Assembly (NCBI GenBank): GCA_028571685.1
Contig: CM053141.1
Location: 135,870,833 to 135,934,832, forward strand
Reading direction: 5' to 3'
Length of the DNA stretch: 64,000 nt
From: Heterohyrax brucei
Lineage: Eukaryota; Chordata; Mammalia; Hyracoidea; Procaviidae
Shown here: in pieces, positions 33,400 through 44,802 of the stretch
How positions within the stretch are numbered: the first letter of the stretch is position 1
Layout: each line of letters begins with the position of its first letter
The notes under the pieces: generated by a model
Seen by the model: only the letters and a program-made list of their open reading frames with translations
The model's database searches: none
What the model was told of the DNA's origin: nothing
Position numbers and translations under genes: made by a program

Positions 33400-33985
33400 G
33401 AAAGACAGAAGGAAAATCATAGCATAACAGACAGAAGGGCCATGTAATCCACAGACTCCATTAGCCTGAGACCAGAAGAACTAAATGGTGCCCAGATGCC
33501 ATTAATGACCTTTGTGACAAGGAACACAACAGGGTGCCCCTGACAGAGCAGGAGAAAACTGTGGCACAACCAGATTCACATAAGAGGACCAGACTTAATG
33601 CTCTGATCAAGACTAGAAGAACCCCAGAAGACATGGCCCCCAGATTCTTTGTTAACACAGAACTAAAACTATTACTGAAGCCAACTCTTCAAAGAATAGA
33701 CTAGAGAATAAAACGTAAAATACTAATCATAAAGAGTGTGCTTCTTAGTTCAAGTAGATACACAAGACTGAAAGAGAAGCTCCTGTCTAAAGGTGGAATG
33801 AGAATGCAGAAAGGGATATGAGTTGATTGAATAGGCATGGGAAACTTGACATGGAAGGGGACAGTGTGTTGTCACATTACAAGGATTGTAACTAGGGTCA
33901 CATAAGAATATGTGTATAAATTTTTATATGAGAAATTAACTTGAACTATAAATTCACGACTAAAGCACAACTTAAAAAAAAGAAA
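33400..33985 (+). mobile_element. L1-type 3' UTR and tail (subfamily B)
   Basis: Forward 3' UTR: TGAGACCAGAAGAACTAAAT, GGAGAAAACTGTGGCACAAC, CCAACTCTTCAAAGAATAGA, AGGGTCACATAAGAATATGT, and an A-rich end. Subfamily B is shared with 39335, 45035 and 55706. Confidence 0.65.
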
Positions 33986-33989
33986 AACT

Positions 33990-34694
33990 ATAACAAAATT
34001 AAAAGCACAACAAAATTATAGCAATGAATTGATACCTACCATTAATCAGACTGACTGCAAATGGATTAAATGTGCCAGTCAAGAAACAGAAAGTGGCAAA
34101 ATGGGTAATTAAAAACTGATCCATCAATAAGTCATCTACAAAAGATACACCTTAGACACAAAGAAAGATAACATAAAAATCAAAGGATAGGGGAAAAAAA
34201 CCAATTATCAAACAAAGAGTTACCAAATGAAAACAAGAATAGCAACAACAATTTTGGAGAAAATAGACTTTAAGTCAAACTAAGAGACAAAGAAGGGCAT
34301 TATACAATATCTGAAAGCTCAGCTCATCAGGACAATGTAGTAATAACAAATATCTATGTACCTAATCATAGAGCTCCAAAATAAAACAAACTCTAACAGA
34401 ATTGAAAAGACAGTTCTGCAATTATAGTATGACATTTAAACACACTGCTTTTAACAATAGATAGAACAACTAAAATGAAACTCAATAGAGGTACTGATGA
34501 TCTAAATAACATAGTTAACCAACTCAGCCTCATAGATACACACAGAACACATCACCCCACAGCAGAACAGCATGTATTCTTCACCAGCACACATGTATCA
34601 TTCTCCAGAATAGACCATATTCTAGGCTGTAAGGCAACCTGGGTATATTAAAACAAACAAACAAAAAAAAAAACATCATACAAAGCGTCTTCTC
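33990..34694 (+). mobile_element. L1 ORF2, endonuclease region
   Basis: Forward LINE-1 ORF2 starting near its N-terminus. The nucleotide pattern follows known L1 endonuclease-domain sequence: TGCAAATGGATTAAATGTGC, GACTTTAAGTCAAACTAAGA, CAAAGAAGGGCATTATACAA, GAATAGACCATATTCTAGGC. Many stops and shifts. It continues after an LTR at 35210. Confidence 0.72.
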
Positions 34695-35209
34695 TGTCAC
34701 AGATTGAATTATGATCTCTCATAAACATGTAAATTAATTTGGCTGGGCCACAATTTCCAGTTTTGTTTGATTGCCCTTCATTTTGTGATTGTAATTTAAT
34801 GTTAAAGAGAATTAGGGTGGGATTGTAACACCTTCACTAAGGTCACATCCCTGATTCAATGTAAACAGAGTTTCCCTGGGGTGTGGTTTGCACCACTGTT
34901 CATTTTACAAGAAATAAAAGGAAAGGGAAGCAAGCAGAGAATGGGGACCTCATACAACCAAGAAAGCAGTCCCTTGAGCATAGCAGTTCCTTTGGACCTG
35001 GGGTCCCTATACATTCGAAGTTCCTCCACCAAAGGAAGATTGACGACAAGGAGCTTCCTCCAGAGTCAACACAGAGAGAAAGGCTTCTGCTGAACCTGAT
35101 GCCCAGATTTGGAGTTCTAGCCTATTGAACTGTGAGAAAATAAACTCCTCTTTGTTAAAGCCATCTACTTGTGCTTTTTCTGTTACAACAGTACTAGGTA
35201 AGTAAGACA
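34695..35209 (+). mobile_element. MST/THE-like MaLR solo LTR inside L1
   Basis: Forward solitary LTR with TG...CA ends (TGTCACAGATTGAATTATGA start, TAGGTAAGTAAGACA end) and a GAGAAAATAAACTCCTCTTT signal. It splits L1 ORF2, so it is younger than that L1 copy. Frames at 34881-35216 lie inside it. Confidence 0.8.
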
Positions 35210-35940
35210 CTGCCATAACACTATAAAACTACAGATTAGTAACAGAAACAGAAAGAGAAAATATTAAATACATGGAAACTGAACGTTGTATTAGTTAAAA
35301 ACTATTGGGTCATGGAAGACATTAAAAATGAAATAAAAAAATTCTCAGCATCAAACAAGAATGAAGACACAACATCTAAAATTTATAGCAATAAATACAC
35401 ACATCAAAAAAGAGGAAAGTTTCAAAATCAATGGCTTAACCCAACTACTTAAGCAAATTGAAAAGGAACACCAAAAGGAGTCCTCAACTGCCAGAAGGAA
35501 ATAATAAAGATCAGAGCAGAATAAACAAAATAGGAGAAAAAATGTACAGAAACAACAAAACTAGAAGTCAGTTCTTTGAAAGGATCAACAAAATTGAGAA
35601 ACCACTGACCAAAGTGACAAAGGAAAAAAACCAAGAAGATACATATAACTAAAATAAGAAATGAAATGTATGATACTATAACAGAAATGACCAAGGCAAA
35701 GGAGATCAAACAGAATACTATGAAAAACTATGCTCCAACAAACTGAAAACCTAGAAGAAATGGACATATTTCTACAAACACTAACACAAATAGAGGTAGA
35801 AAAGCTAAATGGTGTTATCGTTCACAAGTTGGTTCTGACTCACAGACCATAATGAAAGAAGAACAAACAGCAATGAAAAGGGCTGGCCCAGAAGGCTGCA
35901 CTGGTGAATTTTATCAAATAGAGCACATCCTTTAATTGCC
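35210..35940 (+). mobile_element. L1 ORF2, linker to RT start
   Basis: Continuation of the L1 copy: TTGAAAGGATCAACAAAATT, GAGAAACCACTGACCAAAGT, ACAGAATACTATGAAAAACT, CTCCAACAAACTGAAAACCT, GAAATGGACATATTTCTACA. Ends near 35940. An AfroSINE tail fragment interrupts it at 35812-35846. Confidence 0.78.
35812..35846 (-). mobile_element. AfroSINE 3' fragment
   Basis: Tail block only: GTTATCGTTCACAAGTTGGT, then TCTGACTCACAG. Confidence 0.6.
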
Positions 35941-35946
35941 TCCCCA

Positions 35947-37631
35947 TCCCCACCTCTTCCACCTAAAATATAAAACCAGCTAGAGAAGCAAGTAAGACAC
36001 TATTATTCCCATTTTGTTATTCTCATCCTTATTTCACAAAGTAGGGATAAAGGCTCAAGAATGTTATTTGATTTCCCCTACATAACTGAATTGATGTGTG
36101 TTAAGGCAATGATCCTTTCCTGCTTTTTAATCCCAAATTCCACCTTTATTTTTTTTTCTTTTTGGAACAATCCCATATTGTCTTGCTTGTTTGGTCTAAC
36201 AACATAGTAACCTTTTAACGTTCTTCATTATACTTCTAGAAGTTCCTGTCTCCTATTGAATTTCCTTTCTCACTTTTCATCATCCAACTGAACAAAAATA
36301 GGTTAACGATTTCTAAATCCTCAAAATCAAGGTAACTCTCTTTCACTGTCTCCGAGTTCACTGATGATAAATAAGATGCTGACCAAGAATCATTTCAGGT
36401 CAGAACAGTCCTTGAGCAAAATTATAAAAATTAACAGTGTGTGTGTGGTGGGGAGGGGGCAGGAAGGACTAAAGACACAGTGGTCTAGGCATTTAGGTGG
36501 GATCTTTAGGTAGAACTCACAGCAAAGACCTGTCTTACGAGGCAAGGAGACCTGAAGCAACAGAGTCATTCATTTGTGCTTGAGATTATTCACTTTCCTA
36601 ACTAATCAATAATTGTTATAATTAAAATTGATAGCTGCAAATAACATGACAGAGGGCTGCTGCCAGAATGTTGATTGTGTCTTTGGCTTGGAAAGATAGG
36701 CAGCAGTGTGGAACACTTATTTTCCAATTTGCTTTTAGCTGTGTACAAATTGCTTTAGCTGTATCCAACTGATTTAGACCTTGCCTGGAGGTACACTAGA
36801 TTAATTGGGAGCCATACATTCATTGCTTACAGAATGGACTCTGTAATTGGTGAAATTTGTTAGTGCCAGTTATAAAATAACCATATAGTTTTGCTTTTAG
36901 CTGTCCTTTCATTACTCTTTCTCTAAGAGGGGAGGGGAAACAATTAGAACCCATCTGATGATTAAGATTGGCAATTTTACACAAGAGCTAAAAGGAACTT
37001 GTAGAGTCAACATTTTATGCAAGCAAAAATGAGTGTGAATATAGCTTCGTTTTGTTTTCCCCCAAAACTGAAAAGATACTTGAGTGCATATAAGAATTTT
37101 CCCTTCTTTATTGTAACAGAACTTTGGGTAAAACAACTCATTTTGTTTAACTGTTAGCAGATTTTAAGAAATGATTCTCTGTCCTTCCTCCTATCAATGC
37201 TAGGTTAAATAGAACAAGCACTCTTACTTACTTATTGCTAAAGGAGAGAAATAAGAAAAATCCTGAGGCCAGAGTTGAATGCCTTGCAGTTTGTCTCATT
37301 TCTTCTGCTCTCCTTTTTTGGATCACAGGGTACTGTGCGAATGTCCACACCCCGTGGTTAAAGTACCAGATGAAGGCCAATTAAAGTAATAATCATTTTG
37401 GCAGGATGCAATTTTTTTTCAGGAGCAAAACCTGCCAGGCTAAGACCAAAATACAAGCTATGCTACAGGTTAGGAAAACAGAGTCATTTGTTTTCTTAGC
37501 TGTTAAAAAATATTTAATATCAAATGGCTTAAATATGCAAAGTGATAAATTACATCCTTCAAACGTTGTTATGTGGCACCAAATTGCACACAGATATCAA
37601 AAAAAAAAAAAGCCACATATGTGTATAGAGT
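35947..37631. other. Repeat-poor stretch
   Basis: About 1.7 kb with little or no mobile sequence, apart from a possible MIR trace at 36005-36090. The core 36570-36910 is AT-rich with many TAATT-like words. No coding frame is convincing. Confidence 0.5.
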
Positions 37632-37885
37632 AGAGAAGTTAAACAGAACACTTTTAGTTACAAGTGACAAAATTCCTATTGAAACTGGTTTAAGTAAACA
37701 AAAGAATGGGGGCGCTTATTGGGCCAGACACTACTGGATTCAAAGACAAAATGGTGTCAGGACTGTCTACAGCAGTTCTTCGCTTCATTTTATTTCATGT
37801 GAGCCTCGCGTTTAGGAAACACTTTACCACATGGAGGCCTCTCACAGGTTCATATTTCTTGTCTATATTTTCGCAACTCCAACTC
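37632..37885. mobile_element. Unassigned old transposon or LTR-like fragment
   Basis: Starts TAGTTACAAGTGACAAAATT, then ATTGAAACTGGTTTAAGTAA and a CTTATTGGGCCAGACACTAC block, which resembles a common old mammalian interspersed repeat. The opposite-strand form of the same block occurs at 50995-51065. I could not name the family. Confidence 0.4.
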
Positions 37886-37887
37886 CT

Positions 37888-38056
37888 AATACCAGTCACT
37901 GTCGAATAGACTCTAACTCATTGCAACCCAATGTGTACTGAGCAGAACTGCTCCACATGGTTTTTAAGGCTATGACTTTTCAGAATTAAATCACCAGGTC
38001 TTTCCTTTCAGTTGCCCCTGGGTGGGTTGAAACCACCAACTACGCATAAGCGAAGT
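37888..38056 (-). mobile_element. AfroSINE (long form)
   Basis: Reverse copy: CAGTCACTGTCGAATAGACT, GAGCAGAACTGCTCCACATG, AATTAAATCACCAGGTCTTT. The head is lost. Confidence 0.85.
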
Positions 38057-38366
38057 GTGAACTAATGGACTGTATCACTCAGAAACACCTCTTTCCCAAC
38101 AGTTCCAAGGAATTCTCAGAATTAAATTTCATGTGCACCCTGTTGGTCAGTTGTCGACTCCTAAACCAATCTCTATGGCCAGAGGATAGAACATGTTACT
38201 CAATCATACCTGAGTCACCTATTCCACTTGGAGCACAGGTAGACAGGGCTACATGTACTTGGACTAATGAAGGACAGAGTTACCCCCAAAGAGAAAGGAG
38301 ATGTAAGGCAGGAACACCAACAAATGGCCACAACAGTAAGAAACAATAAAATTATAGTGAACTATT

Positions 38367-38577
38367 GTTCATCATCAGTTGCCATCAAGTAGATTCTGAC
38401 TCACGGTGATCCTGTGTTTGCAGAGTAGACATGTTCAGTAGTGTTTCCAAGACTGTGACCTTTTGACCTGTGACCAGGCTTGTCTTTCTAAAGAAGACAT
38501 CCTTAGGTAGGTAGGACCAATCAAACTTCTGGGTTATAGCTGAGCACTTAACTGTTTGCATCACCTAAGGACTCTCC
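38367..38577 (-). mobile_element. AfroSINE (long form)
   Basis: Reverse copy: TTGCCATCAAGTAGATTCTG, CAAGACTGTGACC, GCTGAGCACTTAACTGTTTG, and a CACCTAAGGACTCC head. Confidence 0.85.
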
Positions 38578-39334
38578 AGTAAACTATTCATATCTTCTAT
38601 AATACTTTTAAAACTTTTTTATTAATTGATGTCTTTGAAATCTATTTAAAACTAAAGCCCTTTCCTCCAAAAAAATGCATGTACGTGCATATGATGCAAA
38701 ATGTTGCCCACTCATTCAAAACGTCTGCTGTGTCTTCAGAGGACAGCAGGCCACATGGAAACTGGAAAACCTTTCTAAAGCAAAATGTTCTCTTAGAAGT
38801 ATCTCCATCTCATTTGCAACTGCAATTTTTGTTTTGCTTCTTGTCCCATTCTTCCTTTTTATTCAAGAAATCTGTTTTTGAAGAACTCTTCTCATGTGGT
38901 TACTTATTATTCTTGTTGGATGAACGAACTCTGAAAATCGAAACTCTGCTGGTCAATATTTGCTCAAATGACAGATTGTCAAGAACCAACTTTCCAAATG
39001 GATGACTAACGTAGAGGCCACAGAGTGGTGTTTGTGCTTCTTAATTTGGCATAAGAAATGAGTGTTCTGAGGTAGGGCTGATAGTGAGACTATGTTAGTG
39101 ACGCAGCATGACGATAAAGATTGCTAAAAATAAGCAAACATTTTACTTGACCTTTTTATTTCACATATCACTATATATGACTACTAAGGAGGAAAAGTAT
39201 TAAGTTATGAAACAATCTTTTTCATGGTTATGATCAGGAGAAGTTTTTAAACATTAAAGAGATTGCTCAAAGTTTATCAGAAAGCTTACCTCAGCAGTGT
39301 GAACTCAAGTACTTAAAATTGTTCTCACAATTTA
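38578..39334. other. Unassigned stretch
   Basis: No recognised repeat. The 108-codon frame at 38679-39005 has no recognisable motif, and a different frame is open over the same place. Confidence 0.4.
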
Positions 39335-39970
39335 AAAAGAGAGACTGTTCTATCTGGAGCAAAAGAAAAAGAAGAAAACTCAAGAATTTAAAAAAAGGAA
39401 CTGGTCTACAGGACTAATTGTCTCCATGAAGCACACTCTCCTCTACCTTGAGACCAGAAGCACTAAATGGTGCCAGGCTACCGATACTTAACGTTCTGAT
39501 CAAGGTCACAGTGAATCTTAATATGAAGGCAGAGGAATATAGAACAGAATTTCAAATTCTCAAAAAAAAAAAAAAAAATATTTACTGGACCTGTTGAAAA
39601 TGAAGAAATCCCTGAGACTAATGCCTGTGGTACTCTTCAAACTCTTTCCTGAAATAAGCTTTTAACTAAATAGTGGGTTAGTTAAGAAAATAAGCAATAG
39701 CACCCTTGAACACTGTGATCTTTTAGAATATTATCTATTTGGGGACAAATGGTCAACAATCACTTTAAAGAGTGAATGAGAAGATCAGTGAGTCAGTAAG
39801 ACTAAGTTAATGGGAATAGAAAAACTAGAAAAGAAATAATGAAAAGTCAATACAATGTGAAGAATATAACTGATGTCACTGAACAATATATATAGAAATT
39901 GTTGAATGGGAACCCATTTTGTTGTGTATAGTTTCACAAGAAATACAGGAAGGTATTTTTAAAAAAGAGA
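39335..39970 (+). mobile_element. L1-type 3' UTR and tail (subfamily B)
   Basis: Forward: ACAGGACTAATTGTCTCCAT, CTTGAGACCAGAAGCACTAA, TGAAGAAATCCCTGAGACTA, CACTGAACAATATATATAGA. The A-rich tail abuts the next LTR. Confidence 0.7.
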
Positions 39971-40074
39971 AAGACAACTATACAAGAGGGATGTCATGGA
40001 TTTGAATTATGTCCTCCACAAAATTCATGTATCAATATGGCTGAGCCAAGATTCTCAATGTTACATGATTATCC

Positions 40075-40545
40075 GCCTTAGTCAATTCTGTTTCAGTCAC
40101 CTAGTACTGCTCCAACAGAAAATACCATGAGTGGAAGGCTTCACAAGGAGAAACTTGACTGTCAGAGCCCAGTAAGCTATAAATCCATTCGTAAGTTACA
40201 AGTCCATTCAGTATGAGAAATCATCACAGTCCAGTAGGCTAAGAGTCCAAATTCAAGGAGAGCACCTTGGCACAGGGACCTCAGGTCCAGAGGATGTGCT
40301 CTGTTCTTGGTGCTGCTTTCTTGTGGTGTGAGGTTCCCAACTTTCTCTGTTCACTTTTCCCCCTTATATCCTACAAGCTTGTAGCTTGAGTCCTGCCTCA
40401 CTAACACAACTGCAGCCCATTCTCCACCATCGGTATCAATAAGGCAGAATTCACAATACATGGGAGAAACAGCACCATGATGGGACTCGTAGTTGAGTCA
40501 AATCAACACATGCATTCTTGGTGGGACACAGTTCAATCCATGACA
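40075..40545 (-). mobile_element. MST/THE-like MaLR solo LTR, nested
   Basis: Reverse LTR with CACCTAGTACTGCTCCAACA at the left and CAGTTCAATCCATGACA at the right, inside the forward LTR. Confidence 0.8.
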
Positions 40546-41033
40546 CTTATCTAGCGTTGCAGTAATAGAAATACCACAAGTGAATGGTTTTAAAAAGAGA
40601 AAATTTATTCTGCCACAGTCCAGCAGGCTACAACTGCAAATCCAGAGCATCTGCTCCAGGGGAAGACTTTCTCTGTTAGCTCTGGAGGAAGGTCCTTACT
40701 GACAGTTTTCTACTGGATTGGCAGCTTCTGAGGCACAGGGACCCTAAGTCCTCTCCAAAGGACATGATCTTCTCCTAGCATACTTTCTTGGTAGTATGAG
40801 GTCCCCCAGTATCTGCTTGCTTCCCATTCCTTTATATCCCAAGAGACTGCCTCAAGGCACAATACAATCTACACAGTGAGTCCTGCTCCACCAATGTGAC
40901 TGCTGCGCACCCTCCCTCATTAACATCATAGAGGCAAGGTTTTAGCATATAGAAACCTCATGTAATACAGGAATCACAGCCTAGCCAAATTGCTACACAC
41001 ATATTTGGGGGGACAAAACTGTAATCCATGGCA
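40546..41033 (-). mobile_element. MST/THE-like MaLR solo LTR, nested
   Basis: Second reverse LTR in direct contact with the first: TAATAGAAATACCACAAGTG at left, AAAACTGTAATCCATGGCA at right. Whether the two LTRs belong to one event cannot be decided from sequence alone. Confidence 0.8.
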
Positions 41034-41335
41034 TTATCCAACCATTTTGTCATTTGATGGAACTTGCCCATGTCTTCCAAATTCTATCACTATGATTTAA
41101 TAAGATGAACTAGCGGCGGTTAAATTGTTGTGGTCTACAAGATTGGCTAGCATCTTGAGCCAATTTCTTTTTGGTGTATAAAAGACAGTAGCAAGCAGAG
41201 AGACACAGGTACCTCAGTGCCAGGAGCAGGGTATACCCTTTGGACCTGAGGTTCCTACGGTGAGAATAAAACTGTCTCTGTTAAAGCCATTCACTTGTGG
41301 TATTTCTATCGCAGAAGCACTGAACAACTAAGACA

Positions 41336-42775
41336 AGTGTGGGGGAGGGAGGAGAAGACACTCTAAGCCAAAAAATTGGGTCTGCTCCAGAACAATGTTC
41401 ACAGAAAGAGATATGATACCATGTTTGGAAAATAGGCTGCTGGATTTTGTTAGGGATGAAGAAGAAAGAAGAGAGAGAGCATAGGAGTGCATGGCTTGGG
41501 CTCTTGGCTTCAGATTTTAGAAAGGAGGAGGATTTAAATAAAAGTTCAAATAAAAGAAACAGAAAAATCATCACAAGTAGAATGTTCAACTGAGCTGATT
41601 TTTGTCCTTGGAGACAGAAGAATTTTCTGCATTTCAAAACCATTTCAAAACCAGTAATTCTTAAAACAGTTTATCAATAAGTTCTGTGATGGTAAAATAA
41701 GAACAAAGTTAATGGTAGGCTAGAACACGGGACAAAGGACAGGAGAAAAAAAAGTAAGAACTAACAAAGGATGAGATTAAAGTATAAATTAATAAATATA
41801 TAGTATTAATTATCCTATACATGCTTACAGAAATACCTAGAAAGATACATACTAAACAATAAATAATGATTATTTTTTCAGAGTTAGGAGGGGAAGTAGG
41901 AAAACTTTTTTCTGTTACTCTTTTGTTTTGCTTTATACTAATTCTTATGATAATCATTTAGTTTGTTTAATAAAAAATTATATAATAGAGATAAAAATGT
42001 TTAAAGTATGAGAATAAGGATTTCTGATATGAACAGCATAATAGCTTGGTGTAGAATTGCTCTTCTTTTCCTGGGACCATACTGAACAACACCGCCTGTG
42101 GGGGAAAAATTGTTTTTTTAAAGCCTCAATACAAAGAACATTGTAAAGCTTGTACAAATCACTGAGCTTAGGTACAGCCCAAAAGAGGCAGCGCTAGAAG
42201 CAGCACAGAGCAGCTCGTGATGTTGGAGGGGGCCAGAGCTGTGGCAGATGTCTGGAAACGTAAGCACAAATACACTCAGAATGAAAGGGGTCCAATAAGA
42301 AGTGAAAAATTTAAAGGGAGTTTCTGCAAGATGAGCTGATATGAAACAGAGCTAAGACCATGCAGTGGCTCTGGAAAAAAACAGGGGAGAAAGTAGAAAG
42401 AAAATGGGCAGAAAGTACACTTTCAGAAATAGAGGATATCATTTTGGACGGAAACTTTATTTTACTGGCAGAAGCCTGTGTGAAAGTATGGGAAGAACTA
42501 ACAGCAGAAGTCCTTCTTGATACTATTAGGTTCAGAGAGAAAAAGGAACCATCCCACAAGCACAGAAATGCTACATCAGAACCAAATGACTTCAAGGTAG
42601 CAAAGGTAAGAATCCTGAGTTACAAAACTTAGAATTTCATCTTGTCCTATCCCCCATGCCTAATAAAAAACACACTATAAGTTGGATAACATTGAGAAGA
42701 ACAGAATTCCAGAACATTTAATTATGCTGATGAGCAACCTATACATATACCAACAGGTAGTCATTTGAACAGAAT
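41336..42775. other. Repeat-poor stretch
   Basis: About 1.4 kb without recognised repeats. It has a 90-codon frame (42360-42632) followed by a splice-donor-like AAAG/GTAAGA at about 42605, but no acceptor or family match. Confidence 0.4.
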
Positions 42776-44217
42776 AAGGAGATATTTCTTAGTTTAAAAA
42801 GGTGTGGCATCAGGCTTACAACTTTTCACCATACCGATTCAATCTCTGTGTTGAGCAAATAACCTGAGAAGCTGGCCTATATGAAGAATGGGCATCAAGA
42901 CTGGAGGAAGACTCATCAGCAAGCTGCATTATGCTGATGACACAAGCTTCTTGCTGAAAGTGAAGAGGACTTGTAGCAAGTAGTGATGAAGACCAAGGAC
43001 TAGAGCCGTCAGCTGGACTCCAACTCAGCACAAAGAAAACAAAAATTCTCACAACTGGACTGGTAAGCAACATGATGATAAGTGGAGAAAAGATTGAAAT
43101 GGTCAAGGATTTCACTTTACTTGAATCCATAATCAACACTCATGGAAGCAGCAGTGAAGAAATCAAAAGATGCGTTGCACTGGGCAAATCCACTGGAAAG
43201 GACTTCTTTAAAGGGTTATAAAGCAAAGATGGCACCTTGGAGGCTTAAGTGTGCCTGACCCAAGCCTTGGTGTTTCCAAGTGCTTTATGTACAGCCTGAC
43301 AACTAAGTCTGCGAGCTTGACTGTTGGAAGTGCTATATGCCTCATTGCTGAATATCACTACAGTTACCTTTGAAGTACTCCACTTGGGCAGCTAGCCTAG
43401 TCCTAGTGTCAGCACCTAGCCCACCCTTCAAAGCAATTTTGGAACTCTTTCTGGAATCGCCATTGCACATGGTGGCATGGTGGCAAGTTTGCAAACTTGT
43501 ATAGTTGTCTGTGAGGGAGTTTTTAGCAAGTAAACACCCTCTCTGCTCACCTGGTCTGGCCCCCAGTGACTTTTTTCTTTACTCAAAGATAAAGGAAATA
43601 CTGAAAGGAAGACATTTTGATGACATGCAGGACACAAGGGTAATACGATGACAGCTCTGTTGGTCATTCCAGAAAAAGAGTTCCAAAATTGCTTTGAAGG
43701 GTGGATTAAGTGCTAGTGTCAGTGCATATAGCTTCCCAAGAAGAGTCCTTCTAAGGTGACCATAGTGATATTCAGCAACAAAATATGTAGCACTTTTTCT
43801 AAGATGAGTTCACAAACTTAATTGGCAGTCCTGTAGGGCAACAATGCGTAAAGAAGACTGAAGAATTGATACCTTTGAATTGTGGTGTTGGCAAACACTG
43901 AATCTACCTTGGACTGTCAAAAGAATGAATAAATCTGTCTTAGAAGTACAACCAGAACGCTCCCTAAAAGTGAACATGACAAGACTACATCTCATATACG
44001 CAGGACAAGATATGAAGAGGAATCAGTCCCTGGAGAAGGAGAGCATGCTTAGTAAAAGAGGAAGACCGTGAAGAGATGAACTGACACAGTGGCTACAATA
44101 ATGGGCTCAAGCGTAACAATGATGGTGAGGATAGCACAAGACCATGCGATGTTTCGTGCTGTTGTACACAGAGTCGTAATGAATTAGAACTAACTCAATG
44201 GCACTTAATAACAACGT
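42776..44217 (+). mobile_element. RTE-type LINE, RT domain to 3' end, split
   Basis: Forward LINE in two parts, 42776-43291 and 43834-44217, divided by a fold-back mariner. Part one encodes GGRLISKLHYADDTSFLLKV with the YADD box at 42930-42941. It continues as QLSTKKTKILTTGLVSNMMI and VKDFTLLESIINTHGSSSEE in one frame, with stops only near its end. Part two carries ELWCWQTLN-like codons, GGAATCAGTCCCTGGAGAAG, GAGGAAGACCGTGAAG and the terminal GCACTTAATAACAAC. It is 5'-truncated. Confidence 0.9.
43292..43833. mobile_element. Fold-back mariner derivative (542 bp)
   Basis: Non-autonomous element flanked by TA (43290-43291 and 43834-43835), with mariner ends (CAG then CTGACAACTAAG on the left; CTTAATTGGCAGTCCTG on the right). 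The right part (about 43520-43833) is the 3' end of a mariner related to 29343-30628, including transposase codons with AGATAAAGGAAATACTGAAA. The left part (about 43292-43460) repeats its last ~170 bp in inverted orientation. A non-mariner-like joint, GCACATGGTGGCATGGTGG, lies between them. Confidence 0.85.
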
Positions 44218-44802
44218 AAAGAGGCAAGCCAGGAGACTCTAACACATTCTATCACAAAAAAAAAAAAAAAAATCACAATTAGCAATGTGTTTTTTTTAAA
44301 AAAGCATCAAAACTTAAAAACAGGTCAAAGCATTTACAATGAGATTTTTTAATTACGAAAAATGCTATTATATTGTAAAATAATAAAAATTGAGAGAAGA
44401 GAATTATAAGGTGAGAGGCAGAAAAGGCTAATTTTTAATAAGTTAGAACAAAAAAACACTAATATTTACTAAACAAATGGTAGAAGTGAAAAAAATAATT
44501 AGCATTACAAAGATGACAAAAAGAAGATAATATTAAAGCTGAATGAGACAGGATGGGGGAAGGAAGAGAGCACAAACTAATTTTATCCTTAATAATAGGA
44601 ACAAAGACGATAGAGGTTATTGTAAACAGCAGTCACTGTATGTGGTAGCTTTTGTACCAGGTAATTAAATCTTTATATAATAAAAATGTGTATATAAAAA
44701 TATAAACCTTTCCTAATATCATGTGAATTACAATGGTAAAATGAGCAAAAAAGAAAATGCACAGTAATGTGATGAAACAGAAACAGTATATCTTTCATAA
44801 AA
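44218..44802. other. Unassigned AT-rich stretch
   Basis: Very AT-rich, with an A-run at 44257-44275 and no recognised element. Confidence 0.4.

Larger units (their letters stand above)
39992..41335 (+). mobile_element. MaLR solo LTR split by two others
   Basis: Forward LTR: TGTCATGGATTTGAATTATG start at 39992, interrupted about 40074, resuming near 41034 and ending at CACTGAACAACTAAGACA. The inserted block holds two LTRs in reverse orientation. TTATCC occurs on both sides of it, a possible 6-bp target duplication. No internal retroviral genes. Confidence 0.72.

Noticed and set aside
34881-35216. Frames of 69-81 codons
   Set aside because: All lie in a solo LTR inserted in L1.
36640-36760. 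Possible small RNA hairpin in the repeat-poor block
   Set aside because: No convincing stem pairing found by eye; only TAAT-rich words.
41281-41643. 120-codon reverse frame
   Set aside because: Begins in unique sequence and ends inside an LTR, with no known motif.
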